Shown here: piece by piece, positions 1 through 8,141 of the stretch
How the letters are laid out: the number at the start of each line of letters is the position of its first letter
How positions within the stretch are numbered: position 1 is the stretch's first letter
Origin: Microbacterium sp. 70-16
GTDB lineage: Bacteria > Actinomycetota > Actinomycetes > Actinomycetales > Microbacteriaceae
Assembly (NCBI RefSeq): GCF_001898315.1
Contig: NZ_MKTQ01000010.1
Span: 62,001 to 126,000, forward strand
DNA: 64,000 bases
Direction: 5' to 3'
Translations under genes and position numbers: made by a program
The notes under the pieces: generated by a model
Database searches by the model: none
What the model was told of the DNA's origin: nothing
What the model saw: the letters and a program-made list of their open reading frames with translations, nothing else

Positions 1-685
1 CTTCACCGGCGGCGACCGGCTTGGTGCACGGCTCGCAGCCGATCGAGGGGTAGCCGAACCCGACCAGCAGGTTCACCGGCGCCTTGTGCGCGGCGGCGTA
101 CGACAGCACGTCGTCGAAGCTCCACGCGGCGACCGGGTTGACCTTGACGAGTCCGTTGCGCTCGTCCCACGTCACGAGCGGCGTGTTCGTGCGGGTGGGG
201 GCTTCGTCGCGGCGGACGCCCGTGAACCACAGCTCGTAGCCGCCGAGCGCGTCCTGCAGGGGAGCGACCTTGCGCAGCGCGCAGCACTGCGCGGCGTCAC
301 GCTCGTAGAGCTTCGCGCCGAACGCGGCATCCTGCTCTGCGACGGTCTGCGCCGGTGTGACGTCGACGATGCGCACGTCGAGCGCGCGCTGCACCTCGTC
401 GCGCGTCGCGTACGTCTCGGTGAAGTGGTAGCCGGTGTCGAGGAACAGCACGTCGACGCCCGGCAGCTGCTCGGCGACGAGGTGCGGCAGAGCGGCATCG
501 GCCATCGAGCAGGCGACGGCCGCGGCATCCGCCCCGAAGTTGCGGGCGACCCACGCGACGACGTCGGCGGCGGATGCCTCGTGGTCGGTCAGGCTGCCGA
601 GCTCTTCGTTGCCGCGCTCGGCGAGGGCCTTGAGCTCTTCGCGCGTGCGCTTGACGGCGACGCGGGGTGCGAGTGAGACGGTCAC
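1..685 (-). CDS. cysH: Assimilatory adenylylsulfate (APS/PAPS) reductase, 3' end outside window
   Basis: Reduces adenylylsulfate to sulfite in assimilatory sulfate reduction, in the cytoplasm. Visible are the LDTGYHFTET segment (about residues 82-91), FTGVRRDE (154-161), a Cys-Cys pair in QCCALR (134-135) and GCEPC (Cys 217 and 220). The CC plus CxxC pattern is the [4Fe-4S] signature of bacterial APS reductases, so APS rather than PAPS is the likely substrate. The start is GTG at 685, overlapping the stop of the upstream sulfite reductase by four bases (GTGA), so the two are translationally coupled. The coding sequence runs off the window after about 228 codons; only a short C-terminal part should be missing. 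Confidence 0.93.
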   Translation of the reverse strand, partial: MTVSLAPRVAVKRTREELKALAERGNEELGSLTDHEASAADVVAWVARNFGADAAAVACSMADAALPHLVAEQLPGVDVLFLDTGYHFTETYATRDEVQRALDVRIVDVTPAQTVAEQDAAFGAKLYERDAAQCCALRKVAPLQDALGGYELWFTGVRRDEAPTRTNTPLVTWDERNGLVKVNPVAAWSFDDVLSYAAAHKAPVNLLVGFGYPSIGCEPCTKPVAAGE

Positions 686-2415
686 TGCAGTGCCTCCTCT
701 TCTGCGCGGTGTGCCCACTCGGCGAACGTCTCGTCGGCGCCCTCGCGGTCGGCGAGGTAGCGGATGACGACTCGCTCGACATAGTCGGCGATGCCGTCGG
801 CGGCGACTTTCAGTCCGCGCACGGTGCGCCCGAGGCCCGCTTCGGGGCTGCCCTCGTGGGCGAGTCCGCCGCCGAGGTGCACCTGGTAGCCGGGCACCTG
901 CTCGCCGTCGATCGTGACGAGCTGGCCCTTGAGCCCGATGTCGGCCGTCTGGATGCGGGCGCACGAGTTCGGGCATCCGTTGACGTGCAGCGAGATGGGC
1001 CTGCCGATCTGCGGTTCCAGGGCGGCAAGACGCACTTCGAGCTCGTCGATCGCACGCGCGGCGTTGGCCTTGGTCTCGACGATCGCGAGCTTGCAGAACT
1101 CGATGCCGGTGCACGCGATGGTGCCTCGGCGGAACAGACTCGGACGCGACGGCAGCCCGAGTTCGTCGAGGCCCACGACGACGGCATCCACCCGGTCTTC
1201 GGGCACGTCGAGCACGAGGATCTTCTGGAAGACCGTGGGCCGCACCCGCCGCGAGCCGTTCGCCTCGGCGAGGTCGGCGAGCTTCGTGAGCGTCGTGCCC
1301 GACAGACGCCCGACGGTGGTGGCCGCGCCGATGTAGAAGTTGCCGTCCTTCTGGCGGTGCACGCCGACGTGGTCGGGTGCGCCGACCGGATCGGCGGGGG
1401 CGGGGCCGTCCGGCAGCGGCGCCGACAGGTACTCGGTCTCGAGCACGTGGCGCAGCTTCTCGGGGCCCCAGTCGGCGAGCAGGAACTTCATGCGCGCGCG
1501 ATTGCGCAGCCGCCGGTAGCCGTAGTCGCGGAAGATGCTGGTGACCCCCACCCACACCTCGGCCACCCGGTCGGGGGTGACGAATGCGCCGAGCCGTTCG
1601 CCCAGGCGCGGGATCGCCGCGAGCGCGCCGCCCACCCACAGGTCGTAGCCGACGCCCAGCTCGGGGTGCTCGACCGCGACGAACGAGCAGTCGTTGATCT
1701 CGTGCACGACGTCGAGGCTCGGGTGACCGGTGATGGCGGTCTTGTACTTGCGGGGCAGGTTCGAGAACGACGGGTCGCCGATGTAGCGGTCCACGATCTC
1801 GCGCAGCTGCGGAGTGGGATCGATCAGCTCGTCTTCGGCGATGCCGGCGACGGCCGATGCGAGGAACGTGCGCGGCACGTCGCCGCACGCTTCGGTGGTC
1901 TGCAGGCCGACGGCCTCCAAGCGGCGCCAGATCTCGGGGACATCCTCGATGCGGATCCAGTGCAGCTGCACATTCTGTCGGTCGGTGATGTCGGCGACAT
2001 CACGGCCGAACTCCGTCGAGATGCCGCCGATGACCCGCAGCTGCTCGGTGGTCAGCTGCCCGCCGTCGATGCGGATGCGGAACATGAAGTACTCGTCTTC
2101 GAGTTCTTCGGGGGGCAGAGTGGCGGTGCGGCCGCCGTCGATTCCGGGCCGACGCTGCGTGTACAGGCCCCACACGCGGAAACGGCCGCGCAGGTCGGTG
2201 GGGTCGATGCTCTGGAAGCCACCCTTCGCGTACACGTTCTCGATGCGCTCGCGAACGGCCAGGCCGTCGTCGACCTGCTTCCACTCCTCATTGCCGTTGA
2301 GCGGGGCGGGGCCGTCGACCTTCCACTGCCCGTTGGGCTTCGACGACGGGTGCGGCGGGCGCGCCGCCGCGCGCGGCGCTCGGGGGGCGCGCGTCTCGAT
2401 GTCGCTCGTGGTCAT
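682..2415 (-). CDS. sir: Ferredoxin-dependent sulfite (nitrite/sulfite) reductase
   Basis: Siroheme/[4Fe-4S] reductase of 577 residues giving sulfide from sulfite; the partner cysH right after it makes sulfite more likely than nitrite. The four cluster/siroheme cysteines are visible as CTGIEFC (about 435 and 441) and NGCPNSC (about 480 and 484). Two ferrite-reductase-like repeats precede them, for example GRFRVWGLY with a run of Arg/Lys near the N-terminus. I chose ATG at 2415, preceded by GCGAGGAC as ribosome site; an in-frame ATG at 2469 has a poorer context and adds 18 non-conserved residues. It is the first gene of the sir-cysH operon. A palindromic region lies about 80-120 bases upstream. 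Confidence 0.92.
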   Translation of the reverse strand: MTTSDIETRAPRAPRAAARPPHPSSKPNGQWKVDGPAPLNGNEEWKQVDDGLAVRERIENVYAKGGFQSIDPTDLRGRFRVWGLYTQRRPGIDGGRTATLPPEELEDEYFMFRIRIDGGQLTTEQLRVIGGISTEFGRDVADITDRQNVQLHWIRIEDVPEIWRRLEAVGLQTTEACGDVPRTFLASAVAGIAEDELIDPTPQLREIVDRYIGDPSFSNLPRKYKTAITGHPSLDVVHEINDCSFVAVEHPELGVGYDLWVGGALAAIPRLGERLGAFVTPDRVAEVWVGVTSIFRDYGYRRLRNRARMKFLLADWGPEKLRHVLETEYLSAPLPDGPAPADPVGAPDHVGVHRQKDGNFYIGAATTVGRLSGTTLTKLADLAEANGSRRVRPTVFQKILVLDVPEDRVDAVVVGLDELGLPSRPSLFRRGTIACTGIEFCKLAIVETKANAARAIDELEVRLAALEPQIGRPISLHVNGCPNSCARIQTADIGLKGQLVTIDGEQVPGYQVHLGGGLAHEGSPEAGLGRTVRGLKVAADGIADYVERVVIRYLADREGADETFAEWAHRAEEEALQ

Positions 2416-2491
2416 GATGTCCTCGCTGTGGGGGCACGGTTCGGCCGAACCTTCCAGGAGGGTAATCACGTGCCGCGCCGGAGAAAACGGT

Positions 2492-2532
2492 GTGTGACAC
2501 GTTGCGTCAAACGGCGTAACGGTGCGTCACAC
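2492..2532. promoter_or_regulatory. Putative operator upstream of sir-cysH
   Basis: GTGTGAC at 2492-2498 is mirrored by GTCACAC at 2526-2532, and between them lie repeated GCGTCA/TGACGC words. On the minus strand a TTGACG box sits inside this region and could be a -35 element. The layout suggests a sulfur-responsive or general regulator site for the sir-cysH operon. Which regulator binds is unknown. Confidence 0.4.
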
Positions 2533-2617
2533 TGCCGCGCGGGCGCGCCGGATGTGCATGGACGGGCGAACGGGAGGGTCGCGGTGATCGCGAACCTCCC
2601 GTTGGGTGCCGTTGTGG

Positions 2618-3397
2618 TCAGGCGGTGTGGGATGCCGCGCCGCGCGCGAACCCGGCGTCGAAGCCGCGCTCGTACGCCTGCTCGGCGTCGTGACCACCGC
2701 GGTGACCGGGGTGGCCGCCGTGGGCGCGGTGTCCGGCGTGGCCGGGGTGGCCGTGACCGTAGTGTCCGGCGTGGCCGTGGCCACAGTCGCGACCGAACTC
2801 CGGGGCGCCGTGCCCGTCGCCGGCGGGGCCTTCGTGGCCGTCGCCTTCGTGGCCTTCGAACCCGTGGCCGCCGGGGACGAACCTGGGACCGAACCCGTGG
2901 TGGAAGCCGGGACCGAACCCGTGGTGGAAGCCGGGGCCGAAACCGCGGCGCCCGAATCCATGCCGGCGGCCACGGGGCATCTGCTCGTTCTCGTCCCAGC
3001 CGAGGCTGCGGGCGATGGCTTCGAGCGAGGCAACGGTCGTCGCGAAGTCCTCGGGGCTGACGGCGCCGGCGACCTTCACGCGGACGGCGTCAGCCGCCTC
3101 GCTCAGGCGCGCCTTCGCGGCGCGGCCGTCGTCGGTGAGGGTGAAGGATCCGCCTTCCTCGGTGATCCAGCCGCGGTCTTCGAGTGCGCGCAGGCGCTTG
3201 CCGCCGCGCTGGATGCGGGCCGCGAGTTCCGGTGCCTCGATCGTGCCGTCGAGCACGTTCAGGATCATCCACTCGCGGCGCGTGACGTCTTCGTTCTCGA
3301 AGGCGGTCGCGAACTCGCGTGCGATGAGGTGATCGACGGCGCGCAGCCAGAGGCCGAGGGGGTGGGCGGTGTCGTTGTGAGTCGTGTTGTTCTCCAT
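2618..3397 (-). CDS. MarR-type winged-helix regulator with C-terminal His/Gly-rich tail
   Basis: A 259-residue protein. Residues about 10-130 read as a MarR-like winged helix (LWLRAVDHLIAREF, REWMILNVLDG, a wing near GGSFTLTDDGRAAK). From about residue 145 it turns into a low-complexity tail with 21 histidines in GHGHxGH and GFHHGFGPGF repeats, which could bind Ni, Zn, Co or Cu. A single cysteine (RDCGHGH) sits in the tail. The start is ATG at 3397 with AAAGGAC before it; longer in-frame starts run into the palindromic promoter and are not credible. It is divergent from another His-rich MarR protein across a shared operator array. Metal sensing is inference; the DNA-binding fold is fairly sure. 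Confidence 0.8.
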   Translation of the reverse strand: MENNTTHNDTAHPLGLWLRAVDHLIAREFATAFENEDVTRREWMILNVLDGTIEAPELAARIQRGGKRLRALEDRGWITEEGGSFTLTDDGRAAKARLSEAADAVRVKVAGAVSPEDFATTVASLEAIARSLGWDENEQMPRGRRHGFGRRGFGPGFHHGFGPGFHHGFGPRFVPGGHGFEGHEGDGHEGPAGDGHGAPEFGRDCGHGHAGHYGHGHPGHAGHRAHGGHPGHRGGHDAEQAYERGFDAGFARGAASHTA

Positions 3398-3466
3398 GAG
3401 AAGTCCTTTCGGTGGGCCTTCAGATCGGCCCGTTGGGGGGCCCGCTGCAGTTCGGACCCTGAGGTG

Positions 3467-3533
3467 CATGTCGCATGACATGTATATGTAGTGTGACATG
3501 GAGATGAGATGCATGTCAAGTCGCATGTAAATT
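3467..3533. promoter_or_regulatory. Divergent promoter with CATGTC/GACATG operator array
   Basis: Between two divergent MarR-type genes lies a perfect inverted repeat CATGTC-N4-GACATG (3467-3482). A second everted pair follows, TGACATG (3494-3500) and CATGTCA (3512-3518), and then another half-site GTCGCATG (3520-3527). For the plus-strand gene a -10 box TAAATT (3528-3533) lies six bases before the ATG. The half-sites cover this promoter, as expected for autoregulation by one or both MarR proteins. Confidence 0.6.
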
Positions 3534-3539
3534 GGAAGC

Positions 3540-4214
3540 ATGACGGATGCCTCCGACCTCGACGCGATCGTCGCCGCGCTCGCCCAATTGCGCGGCCGCG
3601 GCCGTCCGCCGTTCGGGCCGGGTCCCGGTTCGTTTGGCGGGCCTGGGGGCTTGGGTGGTCCCGGTGGTGCTGACGGTCCCGGCGGTCCTGGTGGCTTCGC
3701 GGGCTTCGGGGGACCGCCGTGGGCGGGGCGCGGACACGGACGCGGCGGCCACAGCCACGACGAACACGACGGCCATGCCGGTCACGATGGTCATGCCGGA
3801 CACGGCGGTGATGCCGGCCGCGACGGCCGCGCGCACCACGGCGGCGACCCGTTCGGGCGGCACGCGAGATTCGGCGGAGGCCCGGCGCGGTTGCGGCTGC
3901 TCGAGGCGCTCGCCGCGGCATCCCACCCGCTCAGCGTCAGCGAAGTCGGCGACGCGATCGGAGTGGATCAGCCGCGCGCGTCACGGCTGATCCAGCAGGC
4001 CGTCGAGCTGGGGCTCGTGCAGCGCGAGGCCGACCCCGACGACGCCCGGCGCACGCGCATCGCGCTCACCGACGAGGGAAAGCGCCTCGCGCGCGGCTTC
4101 CGCGGACAGCGTCGCGAGCAGCTGCAGACAGCGCTCGCCGACTTCACCCCCGACGAGTGCGCCGAACTCGCGCGCCTGCTGACGAAGCTCGCCGGAGCCT
4201 GGCCGCAGGCCTGA
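3540..4214 (+). CDS. MarR-type regulator with N-terminal Gly/Pro/His-rich region
   Basis: A 224-residue protein. Residues about 20-110 are low complexity: GGPGG repeats, then HSHDEHDGHAGHDGHAGH with 11 histidines in total. The winged-helix MarR domain follows from about residue 115 (RLRLLEALAAASHPLSVSEVGDAIG, recognition helix QPRASRLIQQAVELGL, wing DARRTRIALTDEGKRLA). It is a mirror image of its divergent neighbour, which has the His-rich stretch at the C-terminus. The ATG is six bases after a TAAATT box, so the mRNA is probably leaderless. Regulator function is well supported; metal binding by the His-rich stretch is inference. Confidence 0.82.
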   Translation: MTDASDLDAIVAALAQLRGRGRPPFGPGPGSFGGPGGLGGPGGADGPGGPGGFAGFGGPPWAGRGHGRGGHSHDEHDGHAGHDGHAGHGGDAGRDGRAHHGGDPFGRHARFGGGPARLRLLEALAAASHPLSVSEVGDAIGVDQPRASRLIQQAVELGLVQREADPDDARRTRIALTDEGKRLARGFRGQRREQLQTALADFTPDECAELARLLTKLAGAWPQA

Positions 4215-4280
4215 CCCGCGCGCCCGCACCCACGGCGCCCCGCCGGGCCGCCGCGCTGCCGGGGCGCCCGCCCGCGCCGC

Positions 4281-4370
4281 CGCACGCAACTGCAAGGGAT
4301 CGCGCGCGACACGCCGTGCCCGGGCGCCCCGCCCCGGCGTGTCGCGCGGCGGGGCCTTGCAGTTCGCGCG
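4281..4370. repeat. Nested palindrome, copy 1 of a repeated element
   Basis: Outer arms AACTGCAAGG (4288-4297) and CCTTGCAGTT (4355-4364) enclose inner arms of 13 bp, GCGCGACACGCCG (4304-4316) and its exact complement (4335-4347). A nearly identical copy lies 366 bp downstream. It is the class example of the nested intergenic hairpins found throughout this window. Confidence 0.8.
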
Positions 4371-4435
4371 GCTGCCCCGCGCTCAGCGCGCCGCCCGCGC
4401 CGCGGCGGAGGCATCCGTCGCCCGCAACTCACTCA

Positions 4436-4631
4436 CCCGTCCGCTTCTGCCGCGTGGCGAGCGGCGATGCCGCCGTGCTCGCTCGTCCGTCCGGCCGCTT
4501 CTGCGGTATGACGAGCGGCGATGCCGCAGATCGGGACGGATGAGCGTCAGCCGCCGCCCGCCGGGCCGCGCTCATCCGTCCGCTTGTGTCGCTTCGCTAG
4601 CACCGACGCCGCAAATCGGGACGGATGAACG
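4436..4631. repeat. Three degenerate ~60-bp tandem repeats
   Basis: Units at about 4436-4475, 4484-4546 and 4571-4631 share CCGTCC, a GCTTCTGCGG-like word, GAGCGGCGATGCCGC and, in the last two, AATCGGGACGGATGA or AGATCGGGACGGATGA. The third unit is itself bounded by TCATCCGTC (4572-4580) and its complement GACGGATGA (4620-4628). The units are diverged and may be decayed copies of the same kind of hairpin seen elsewhere. Confidence 0.6.
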
Positions 4632-4646
4632 CCGGATGCCCCGCGC

Positions 4647-4737
4647 CGCACGCAACTGCAAGGGATCGCGCCCGACACGCCGTGCCCGGGCGCCCCGCCA
4701 CGGCGTGTCGCACGGCGAGGCCTTGCAGTTCGCGCGG
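4647..4737. repeat. Nested palindrome, copy 2
   Basis: AACTGCAAGG (4654-4663) pairs with CCTTGCAGTT (4721-4730). Inside, CGACACGCCGTG (4673-4684) pairs exactly with CACGGCGTGTCG (4699-4710). Compared with copy 1 there are paired changes that keep the inner stem intact, so the structure, not just the sequence, seems conserved. Confidence 0.8.
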
Positions 4738-4788
4738 CGGCCCCCCGCGCTGCGCGCAACCCCCGCGACGCGCCCCGCCCGCGCCCCG

Positions 4789-6198
4789 CTACGCCCTGAC
4801 GTGCGGCGGGAGCTTCACGAGCAGCAGCAGCACGAGCCCGAGCAGCAGGACCACCCCGATGCCGAGCACGCCGTAGACGATGCCGCCGAACCAGGCGAGC
4901 GACAGCGACCACGCGAGCGGGGACAGGAACGACGCCACCCGGCCGGTCGTCGCGTAGAGGCCGAAGATCTCGCCCTGCATGCTGGGCGGGGTCAGGCGCG
5001 TGAGCAATCCGCGACTGGCTGCCTGGGCGGGGCCCACGAACGCGCACAGCGCGAGGCCGCAGATCCAGAAGACGATCGTGCCGAAGTCGCGCAGCACGAA
5101 CACCACGAACGCCATCGCGACGAGCCCCGTGAGCGCGATCAGAATCAGCCGGCGCGGACCGATCGCATCGTCGAGGCGGCCGGCGAAGATCGTCGAAATA
5201 CCGGCGACGAGGTTCGCCGCAAGACCGAAGAGGATGACCTCGATGAACGAGAATCCGAAGCCCTGCGCCGCCAGCACGGCGCCGAACGCGAACACGCCCG
5301 CGAGTCCGTCGCGATAGACGGCCGAGGCGACCAGGAACCAGAACGTCGGCCGGTTCGACACGAACAGCTTCTTCAGGTTCTTCGCGAGCACGACGTATGA
5401 GGCGAAGAAGCCCGTCTTGCCCGCGCCGCCGTACGCGGGCGACTCGGGTACGTTGCGGAACAGCGGAATCGAGAAGACGAGCGTCCACACACCGCAGATC
5501 ACCGCGACCAGCTTGTACGCGAGCGGGTTGCTCTGGCCGAGGCCGAACAGCACCGGGATGCACACGATCAGCGCGACGACGCCGCCGATGTAGCCGAGGC
5601 CCCAGCCGAGTCCCGAGACCCGCCCGACCGTCTTTGGCGTCGACACCTCGGAGAGCATCGCGTAATAGCTGACGTTGCCGATCTCGCTGACGACGGCGCC
5701 GGTCGCGACCGCGAGCGCGCCGAACCAGAAGAACTTCGGGTCGGCCTCGACGAAGAACAGCGAGAACTGGATGAGCGCGATCGCGAGGGTCGCACCGATG
5801 ATCCACTTCTTCTTGCTGCCGCGCGCATCGGCCTGCTGACCGAGCACCGGCGCCAGCAGCAGAATCAGGATGCCGGCGACGAAGTTCGCCCAGCCCCACC
5901 ACTCCGACAGGTCGGTGAGCCCCTGGCAATAGGCGGTCGCGAGGTTCGCCCTCTCGTTGCAGCTCATGTACGTGCCGTCGGCGAGAAGGCCCGACTCGCG
6001 CACGGCGGGGTCGAGGAACTCGCGCGAGGTCAGGTACAGGGCGACCCAGACGAAGGTCAGGATGACCGTGTTGAACGGCTGCATCGCCCAGTCCCACATC
6101 GCCCACGAGACGACGCGCTTGCGCGGGATGGGCTGGGCGGCCGTCGCGCCGAAGGCGACGTCAGGTGAGGGCGTATCGGGATGCGACATGTCCGTCAT
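4789..6198 (-). CDS. MFS transporter of the UMF1/Atg22-like family
   Basis: A 469-residue polytopic membrane protein with about 12 hydrophobic segments. The N-terminal pattern RKRVVSWAMWDWAMQPFNTVILTFV and the loop DARGSKKKWI resemble the UMF1 (vacuole effluxer Atg22-like) branch of the major facilitator superfamily, whose substrates in bacteria are mostly unknown. Family proteins are about 430-500 residues, so this one is complete. ATG at 6198 was chosen because AAAAGGATC lies 8 bases before it; upstream in-frame starts lack a ribosome site. It stands alone, convergent with the MarR gene across the repeat region. Confidence 0.85.
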   Translation of the reverse strand: MTDMSHPDTPSPDVAFGATAAQPIPRKRVVSWAMWDWAMQPFNTVILTFVWVALYLTSREFLDPAVRESGLLADGTYMSCNERANLATAYCQGLTDLSEWWGWANFVAGILILLLAPVLGQQADARGSKKKWIIGATLAIALIQFSLFFVEADPKFFWFGALAVATGAVVSEIGNVSYYAMLSEVSTPKTVGRVSGLGWGLGYIGGVVALIVCIPVLFGLGQSNPLAYKLVAVICGVWTLVFSIPLFRNVPESPAYGGAGKTGFFASYVVLAKNLKKLFVSNRPTFWFLVASAVYRDGLAGVFAFGAVLAAQGFGFSFIEVILFGLAANLVAGISTIFAGRLDDAIGPRRLILIALTGLVAMAFVVFVLRDFGTIVFWICGLALCAFVGPAQAASRGLLTRLTPPSMQGEIFGLYATTGRVASFLSPLAWSLSLAWFGGIVYGVLGIGVVLLLGLVLLLLVKLPPHVRA

Positions 6199-6265
6199 GC
6201 TGGATCCTTTTGGTGAACAGCGGGTGAGCAGTCGGTCCCGGCGGGCCCGTGCGGGTTTCACGAGG

Positions 6266-6284
6266 GGATGCCACACAGGCATCC
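6266..6284. repeat. Short perfect hairpin GGATGCC-acaca-GGCATCC
   Basis: A 7-bp perfect stem with a 5-nt loop upstream of both divergent genes (transporter and antiporter subunit). It is made from the heptamer GGATGCC that is overused across this window. It may be incidental. Confidence 0.4.
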
Positions 6285-6344
6285 GGCGTCGCCTCATCGC
6301 GACGCGTGCTCATGCTATCGACGGCCCGGTGCCATGATGTACGC

Positions 6345-6833
6345 ATGCCAGTGCACGTCGAACGCGCCGAGCTTCCGGGCATCGGCGTTCGCCACGACAT
6401 CCTCACGCGGGGTGGACGTCGGCTGTCGATCATCAACTTCCGCGACGGGGGACGCGAGCTCGCGCTGTCAGACGAGGACGATCCCGATCGCGCCGAAGAG
6501 ACGATCCAGCTCAGCGACGATGAGGCGACGGCCCTGTCGTAAGTGCTCGGCGGGTCGCTCCTGCTCACCCAGATGGCAGGCCTGCGCGAACAGATCGCGG
6601 GCCTGTCCATGGAACAGATCCCCGTGCGCGCCGACTCGCCGTACGTGGGGCGCACGCTCGGTGACACCCGCGCGCGCACCCTGACCCGCTGCTCGATTGT
6701 CGCGATCGTCCGCGACACCGGCGTCGTGCCCGCTCCCGAGCCGGCCGACCCGATCGACGCCGGCGACACCCTCGTCGCCGTCGGCACGCGTGAGGGCCTC
6801 GACCGACTCGTGCACATCATCGCCGGCGACTGA
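6345..6833 (+). pseudogene. Antiporter regulatory subunit (TrkA-C domain) interrupted by in-frame TAA
   Basis: Read through, this is a 162-codon protein of the family that partners KefB-like cation/proton antiporters: an N-terminal domain (ERAELPGIGVRHDI, DEDDPDRAEE) and a TrkA-C nucleotide/ion-sensing domain (SPYVGRTLGDTRARTLTRCSIVAI, DTLVAVGTREGLDRL). A TAA at 6540-6542 breaks the frame exactly between the two, with no frameshift. One base change (GAA to TAA) would explain it. A GTG follows the stop immediately, so restart and production of two half-proteins (65 and 96 residues) is possible. The ATG at 6345 lies six bases after CATGAT, a leaderless arrangement. Otherwise it is a fresh pseudogene, or a sequencing error. 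Confidence 0.75.
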
Positions 6834-6850
6834 ATCGGAGCCCACCCCGC

Positions 6851-8116
6851 ATGGATCACGGAGCGCTCGACCTCATCGAGATCGGCGCGCTCCTGCTCGG
6901 CATCGCGATCCTGAGCCGCATCGCGGGGCGCATCGGCATCTCGCCGATCCCGTTCATCCTGCTCGGTGGACTCGCCCTCGGCGAGGGCGGGCTGATCCCG
7001 ATCGATCATGCCGAGGGCTTCATCGCCGTCGGCGCCGAGATCGGCGTCATCCTGCTGCTGCTGATGCTGGGGCTCGAGTACAACGCCCGCGAGCTGATCG
7101 GCAACCTGCGCACCTCGTCGCGGGCGGGCCTGCTCGACATGGCGCTCAACGCCGTCCCCGGCATCATCTTCGCGCTCGTCATGGGGTGGGGTCCGGTCGC
7201 GGCGCTCGTACTGGGCGGCATCACGTGGGTGTCGTCATCGGGCGTCATCGCGAAGGTGCTGCACGAGCTCGGCCGCCTCACCAACCGCGAGACGCCGACA
7301 ATCCTGTCGATCCTCGTGATCGAAGATCTCGCGATGGCCTTCTACCTGCCCGTGCTCACGGCGCTGCTGGTGGGGCTCGACTTCGGGGCGGCGACCGTGA
7401 CGGTCGTCGTGGCCCTGGCATCCGTCCTCGTCATCCTCTACCTCGCCCTGCGGCACGGGCGGTGGTTCTCGCGGATGCTGTGGACGCGCAACGCCGAAGC
7501 GCTGCTGCTCGCCGTGCTCGGCGTCACGGTGCTCGTCGCGGGCCTCGCCTCCGAGGTCAAGGTGTCGGCCGCGGTCGGCGCGTTCCTGGTCGGCATCGCG
7601 ATCCAGGGCAAGACCGCCGTCGCCGCCGAGCGGATGCTGACTCCGCTGCGCGACCTGTTCGCCGCCGTCTTCTTCCTCTACTTCGGACTGTCGACCGACC
7701 CGTCGCACCTCGTGCCGATGCTGCTGCCGGCGCTCGTGCTCGCCGTCATCACGATGGCAACGAAGGTGCTGACGGGATACCTTGCCGCGCGCAAGGCCGG
7801 CATCGCCGAAGCCGGGCGCTGGCGTGCCGGGTTCGCGCTGACGCCGCGCGGCGAGTTCTCCATCGTGATCGCGGGGCTCGCGGTCGGCGCGGGCGTCGAC
7901 CGGTCGCTCGCGGCGCTCGCCGCCGCGTACGTGCTGATGACGATCGTCGCGGGGCCGTTCCTGGCGCGCATCCCCGACTCGAAGGCGTTCACGCGGTGGG
8001 CGAAGGGACGCCAGGCGGCCCGGCGCGAACGTCAGCGAACGGCGGGGGATGCCTCGCCTGGCGTGGCATCCTCTGACGCGGCATCCACCGGTATGCACGA
8101 CGGAACGCATGAGTAG
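6851..8116 (+). CDS. KefB-like monovalent cation/proton antiporter (CPA2 family)
   Basis: A 421-residue membrane protein with about 12 transmembrane segments of the Na_H_Exchanger (CPA2) fold. Seen are GGLALGEGGLIP, LLLMLGLEYNARELIGN (typical of KefB/KefC-type proteins), the unwound-helix region VLVIEDLAMAFYLP with an acidic pair, and FLVGIAIQGKTAVAAERMLTPLRDLFAAVFFLYFG. It lacks the C-terminal TrkA-N domain of E. coli KefB; the adjacent separate subunit normally replaces it. The spacing to the broken subunit gene is 17 bases, so they form one operon. It probably exchanges K+ or Na+ for protons. Confidence 0.88.
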   Translation: MDHGALDLIEIGALLLGIAILSRIAGRIGISPIPFILLGGLALGEGGLIPIDHAEGFIAVGAEIGVILLLLMLGLEYNARELIGNLRTSSRAGLLDMALNAVPGIIFALVMGWGPVAALVLGGITWVSSSGVIAKVLHELGRLTNRETPTILSILVIEDLAMAFYLPVLTALLVGLDFGAATVTVVVALASVLVILYLALRHGRWFSRMLWTRNAEALLLAVLGVTVLVAGLASEVKVSAAVGAFLVGIAIQGKTAVAAERMLTPLRDLFAAVFFLYFGLSTDPSHLVPMLLPALVLAVITMATKVLTGYLAARKAGIAEAGRWRAGFALTPRGEFSIVIAGLAVGAGVDRSLAALAAAYVLMTIVAGPFLARIPDSKAFTRWAKGRQAARRERQRTAGDASPGVASSDAASTGMHDGTHE

Positions 8117-8141
8117 CGGCCCGCGCGACTAGCGTGGGGGC

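Larger units (their letters stand above)
4215..4788. other. Gene-free stretch filled with repeats
   Basis: No convincing gene is present between the MarR gene and the converging transporter. The stretch holds two copies of a nested palindrome (4281-4370 and 4647-4737) and three degenerate tandem units of about 60 bp between them. These units start near 4436, 4484 and 4571 and share CGTCCGCTTCTG-like and GGCGATGCCGCAGATCGG-like words. Open frames here are long only because stop codons are rare at this GC content. Confidence 0.7.

Noticed and set aside
667..3060. 797-codon open frame on the plus strand across sir and the MarR gene
   Set aside because: It runs antisense through two well-supported genes and encodes low-complexity sequence; stop codons are simply rare.
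4281..4737. Possible CRISPR array
   Set aside because: Only two copies of one palindrome 366 bp apart and three unlike tandem units; no regular spacers and no cas genes.
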